A stretch of 16,800 nt of DNA, taken from positions 1 through 16,800 of the forward strand of contig JAJFTY010000037.1 of NCBI GenBank assembly GCA_021372695.1, written 5' to 3'. This DNA comes from Deltaproteobacteria bacterium. Its GTDB lineage: Bacteria; Desulfobacterota; Syntrophia; Syntrophales; UBA5619. The notes under the pieces were generated by a model. It searched no databases and was not told the origin of the DNA. It saw only the letters and a list, made by a program, of their open reading frames with translations. Below, one piece after another: positions 13,913-16,800 of this stretch. The translations under genes and the position numbers were made by a program. Positions within the stretch are counted from its first letter, which is position 1. The number at the start of each line of letters is the position of its first letter.

Positions 13913-16108
13913 ATGGTGGTGGACCGGAGCCATTTTGCTCGGAGCTGCTTTCGGGCAAGCTCCCGGAGGGCTAGACTTCAGCGACGCCGCGAAAGTGATG
14001 ATGCTTTGCCGGATATGGATATCACGCCGGTCCTAATTCGCTGCCGAGAGTGGCGCGAACACATCCAGAGCCCCATTCCCACAATTCTCCAGAAACTTCC
14101 GGAAATCACAGGTGACGATCGCCTCAAAGGCCTCAACGAAGCCCTGCTGCCCCTGTTCAAGAAAGGTCGCATTCTCCTCCTCGTAGACGGCCTCGATGAG
14201 ATCCACAACGATGCCCATCGCAGCATCTTTGTGGAACATTTGGAAGCATTCATAGAGGAGCACAAGTTAACCCGTCTCGTTGTGACCAGTCGGGAAGCCG
14301 GATTCAGCCTTGTCGCGCCGTGTATTGCTCGTTTCTGCGAACGCTGGCGCGTCGCCCCGCTGGAGGGAAACGCCATCACCGCGCTCTGCGATCACTGGCA
14401 AGGCCTTATGGCAGGAGACTCTCCGCAGGCGAAAGCCGAGGGTCGCGAGGTCGCGCAGTACCTTCTGGGAAATGCCTCATTACGCCGCCTCGCCGAGAAC
14501 CCGCTCCTTCTCACCATGCTTTTGGTGGTAAAGCACGGGGCCGGACGCCTGCCACCGGACCGCGTAAGTCTTTACAGTCGCGCCGTCGAAGTGCTCCTCG
14601 ACACTTGGAACATAAAAGGGCATGACCCTCTCAACCCCAAGGAGGCCGTACCCCAACTGGCTTGCGTCGCCTTCGAGATGATGCGGGCCGGAAAACAGAC
14701 GGCGACGGAACAGAACTTGCTGAAACTCCTGGAGGAGGCAAGAGAAAAGGTGCCCCAGATCCGCCGTTATGCGAAGGACACACCGCATGAATTCCTGAAA
14801 CGAGTAGAGCTACGCTCCAGCCTCCTGGTCGAGGCTGGACATCAGGCTGAAGCGGGTCAGACTGTCCCGTTCTACCAGTTCCGGCATCTCACCTTTCAGG
14901 AATACCTTGCCGCCGTCGCGGCCGCCGAAGGACACTACATGGAATATGACAAGAACGACACCGTCCTCACGCCGCTAGCCCCATATCTCACCGCAGAGGA
15001 ATGGAAAGAAGTTGTCCCGATGGCCGCAGTGCTGGCTAGGAAACAGGCTGAACCTCTCATAGCCGCTCTCCTTGAAGAGACCCGCCGGTTGCGTGAAAAT
15101 GTAGACGATGGAAAACAACTCTTAAATGAAGACAGGTGGCGTATCGCCTCTGATCGACCGAAACTGCTTCCGCCCGTAGCGCGGTTGGTTCAGTGTCTGG
15201 TGGAGGAAGCGGAAGCCGCTCCAGAGACATTAACCGCGGCGCTGCAACTCATCGCCTTCTTTGCTCAGGGATGCTCATCTGGAGAGGATTGGGTGGCGCT
15301 GACACGAGGGCCTTATGGTGCGGAACTGCTGCATCAGGCATGGCTGTTATACTCAGCGATGCTGTGGCCAAGGGCGACAGATCTTTTGACGACATGTTCG
15401 TTTCTTGCGAGATCACGCCAGCCATTGAGATATTGGAACAGTACCGAAGGCCGGTCGGAATTGAAGCAATTGCTCGGAAGTAAAATTCCAGAAGATATCG
15501 CGCGCGGGTTGTTCACCTGTGCGGGGTTACTATGGAACCCGCCAAGACACGACAGTCCGGAGGACAATTCGCTGGCATTAGACATAATCGTGACGTTAAT
15601 GGCCGGAATAGAACGGCACCTTTTCGACGACGATCCGCCTCTGCATGTCCCGGCAGCCCAACTCTTGGCACTCATTTGGCACAGGAGGAAGAAGATGGCC
15701 CATCCCTCGCCAGCGATTCTGAACCGGTTACTGATACTAAGATTGCACAGCACTCATGGTGATGGAGTTTTATGGAGCGGTATCGCGCTTTCTGCGATAT
15801 ACGGACTGGCACGGAGAGCATGGGTGCCGACACTGACGGAGGAGGAGGTCCGGCAGATTCGACAATCGGTGGATGAACGTAGGAACACAAAGCAATTCGA
15901 GCCTTATACCACCATTGGCGATCTCGTGGTCGCGTTCCATGCCAAGACTATCTGGTCAGAACATGAACTGGCACAGCGCTTGGCTACAGTAAGGAGGAGT
16001 TCTGGTGACCTAGGGAAAACCTTCACCGACAACATGCTAAGACGAATTGGCGCTGTGGGGCAGAAGTACCTGAAAGCTAGAAAGTCACTCCCACGGGTAC
16101 GGAAATAA
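13913..16108 (+). CDS. NACHT-type NTPase, 5'-truncated (no Walker A)
   Basis: The 731-residue frame carries the second half of a NACHT/STAND NTPase. ITPVLIRCREW is at 37-47, Walker B with the NACHT-type acidic extension ILLLVDGLDEI at 87-97, a sensor-like LVVTSR at 122-127, NPLLL at 196-200 and FRHLTFQEYLAA at 323-334. A long helical C-terminal region probably binds a ligand. Bacterial NACHT proteins are often antiphage sensors with an N-terminal effector. Here the effector domain and the P-loop are missing: the first 34 residues are arginine- and serine-rich and match nothing. The ATG at 13913 has no ribosome binding site and lies 14 bases after repeat B; an in-frame ATG at 14015 is also possible. 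The gene was probably cut by the rearrangement that placed repeat B here, so activity as an NTPase is doubtful. Confidence 0.8.
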   Translation: MVVDRSHFARSCFRASSRRARLQRRRESDDALPDMDITPVLIRCREWREHIQSPIPTILQKLPEITGDDRLKGLNEALLPLFKKGRILLLVDGLDEIHNDAHRSIFVEHLEAFIEEHKLTRLVVTSREAGFSLVAPCIARFCERWRVAPLEGNAITALCDHWQGLMAGDSPQAKAEGREVAQYLLGNASLRRLAENPLLLTMLLVVKHGAGRLPPDRVSLYSRAVEVLLDTWNIKGHDPLNPKEAVPQLACVAFEMMRAGKQTATEQNLLKLLEEAREKVPQIRRYAKDTPHEFLKRVELRSSLLVEAGHQAEAGQTVPFYQFRHLTFQEYLAAVAAAEGHYMEYDKNDTVLTPLAPYLTAEEWKEVVPMAAVLARKQAEPLIAALLEETRRLRENVDDGKQLLNEDRWRIASDRPKLLPPVARLVQCLVEEAEAAPETLTAALQLIAFFAQGCSSGEDWVALTRGPYGAELLHQAWLLYSAMLWPRATDLLTTCSFLARSRQPLRYWNSTEGRSELKQLLGSKIPEDIARGLFTCAGLLWNPPRHDSPEDNSLALDIIVTLMAGIERHLFDDDPPLHVPAAQLLALIWHRRKKMAHPSPAILNRLLILRLHSTHGDGVLWSGIALSAIYGLARRAWVPTLTEEEVRQIRQSVDERRNTKQFEPYTTIGDLVVAFHAKTIWSEHELAQRLATVRRSSGDLGKTFTDNMLRRIGAVGQKYLKARKSLPRVRK

Positions 16109-16546
16109 GAAGGTCTGTCACCCCGAGTTGCGATGCGAGAATAGAGCAACGCATGATCGAACATTAATCGTTTACGTTTCCCCTTCACCCCCAAAACACC
16201 TGGGCAGTATCAGAAGCACGCGTATTCGGGTAACAATGGCGCATTAGACAGATAGCTGAAAAGGGGCACATCGGGACAAGCAGGGGGTATGGCTGGGACC
16301 CGTTCAGCATTTGCTATGCGGCGCGGTGTGCGCAACGACTTCGTCAGAAGTTGGAAACCCGTGGCGGAAACGACGCGGAATCTTATAAGCGTTTTGGAAT
16401 GAGGATGTCGAACAACCAGTTCGATAGTGGCGCCGAGAGCCCCGTACCTTAAGTAGCAGGTTGCTCACTTTCGAGTTGAAATCTGCTAACTCCCCATAAA
16501 ACCTTGACTCCAATAAATAGCGTTCCTGATATTCCCCGGGGCTCAC
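16109..16546. other. Intergenic region, no supported gene
   Basis: No reading frame here looks coding. An 80-codon minus-strand frame starts right after the efflux-pump stop but has no recognisable domain and an odd composition. A small palindrome TCGAAC-AACCA-GTTCGA is at 16408-16424. No clear terminator for the NACHT gene or the minus-strand efflux gene was found. It is probably the right junction of the accessory island. Confidence 0.45.
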
Positions 16547-16800
16547 TCAAGCCAGCCTCTCCTTTGGCCGTTCACCTTCGCCGGCGGGATGGCGGGTCAG
16601 CCCCCGCCCCTTCCAGATCCGGTAGATCGCCGGGTAGATGACGAGTTCCAGGATCGTCGAGGTGATCACGCCACCCACCATCGGGGCCGCGATCCTCTTC
16701 ATGATGTCCGCGCCCGCCCCATGGCTGAACATGATCGGGATCAGCCCGGCCAGGATCACGGAGACCGTCATGATCTTCGGCCGGATCCGTTTTACGGCGC
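16547..16800 (-). CDS. CusA/CzcA-type RND efflux pump, C-terminal end (partial)
   Basis: The frame runs in from the right edge of the window and ends at a TGA at 16549-16547. The visible 83 residues or so begin VKRIRPKIMTVSVILAGLIPIMFSHG in pieces. They include GADIMKRIAAPMVGGVITST and ILELVIYPAIYRIWKGR, the hallmark last two membrane helices of heavy-metal-efflux RND transporters. Such inner-membrane pumps drive metal ions (Cu/Ag or Co/Zn/Cd) out through a tripartite complex using the proton gradient. The C-terminal tail is short and charged. Most of the gene lies outside the window, so the metal cannot be told. An ATG at 16771 is internal, not the start. Confidence 0.93.
   Translation of the reverse strand, partial: AVKRIRPKIMTVSVILAGLIPIMFSHGAGADIMKRIAAPMVGGVITSTILELVIYPAIYRIWKGRGLTRHPAGEGERPKERLA

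Noticed and set aside
16304..16546. 80-codon minus-strand ORF directly after the efflux-pump gene
   Set aside because: It starts at GTG without a ribosome binding site, has no recognisable family and an erratic composition. It is left as non-coding.

Overview
The window looks like chromosome of a GC-rich, anaerobic Gram-negative bacterium, most likely a deltaproteobacterium in the broad sense (Desulfobacterota, Syntrophales-like). This is an inference from an LPS-assembly lipoprotein, an exported multihaem cytochrome c, an RND metal-efflux pump, the style of the core genes and REP-like palindromes. No rRNA, tRNA or CRISPR array was seen.

The left part (1-6762) is conserved housekeeping sequence. 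It holds trkA and trkH (a four-base-overlapping potassium-uptake pair), a spacer with two palindromic elements, then leuS and lptE, with rpsT convergent to them. The middle part (about 6760-9225) holds a hairpin-rich spacer, a small DUF3303-like protein and a secreted octahaem cytochrome c. The cytochrome frame is interrupted once by an in-frame TGA (8055-8057), and all eight haem motifs are otherwise intact. Other genes in the window end in TGA, so the code is standard. The TGA falls where related octahaem cytochromes, as I remember them, carry a Phe-Cys pair between haems 1 and 2. Selenocysteine insertion is therefore a serious possibility, and a nonsense mutation or sequencing error is the alternative.

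The right part (about 9230-16108) is an accessory island in which single genes alternate with repeated DNA. The order is: repeat A, Fic protein, repeat A, ParB-like protein, repeat B, AlbA_2/GHKL ATPase, repeat B, NACHT-type NTPase. Repeat A is about 150 bp and carries a promoter-like pair with a 17-nt spacer plus an almost invariant leader. Repeat B is about 230 bp and consists of the 3' end of the ParB-like gene plus two hairpins. The NACHT gene starts right after the second repeat B and lacks its Walker A region, as if truncated at the junction. The island looks like a hotspot that gained cargo on both sides of the ParB-like gene through duplication or homologous recombination. Fic, AlbA_2 and NACHT proteins are frequent in toxin, regulatory and defence loci, but no joint function can be shown from sequence alone.

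The far right (16547-16800) is the 3' end of a CusA/CzcA-type efflux gene on the minus strand, which marks the return to ordinary chromosome.
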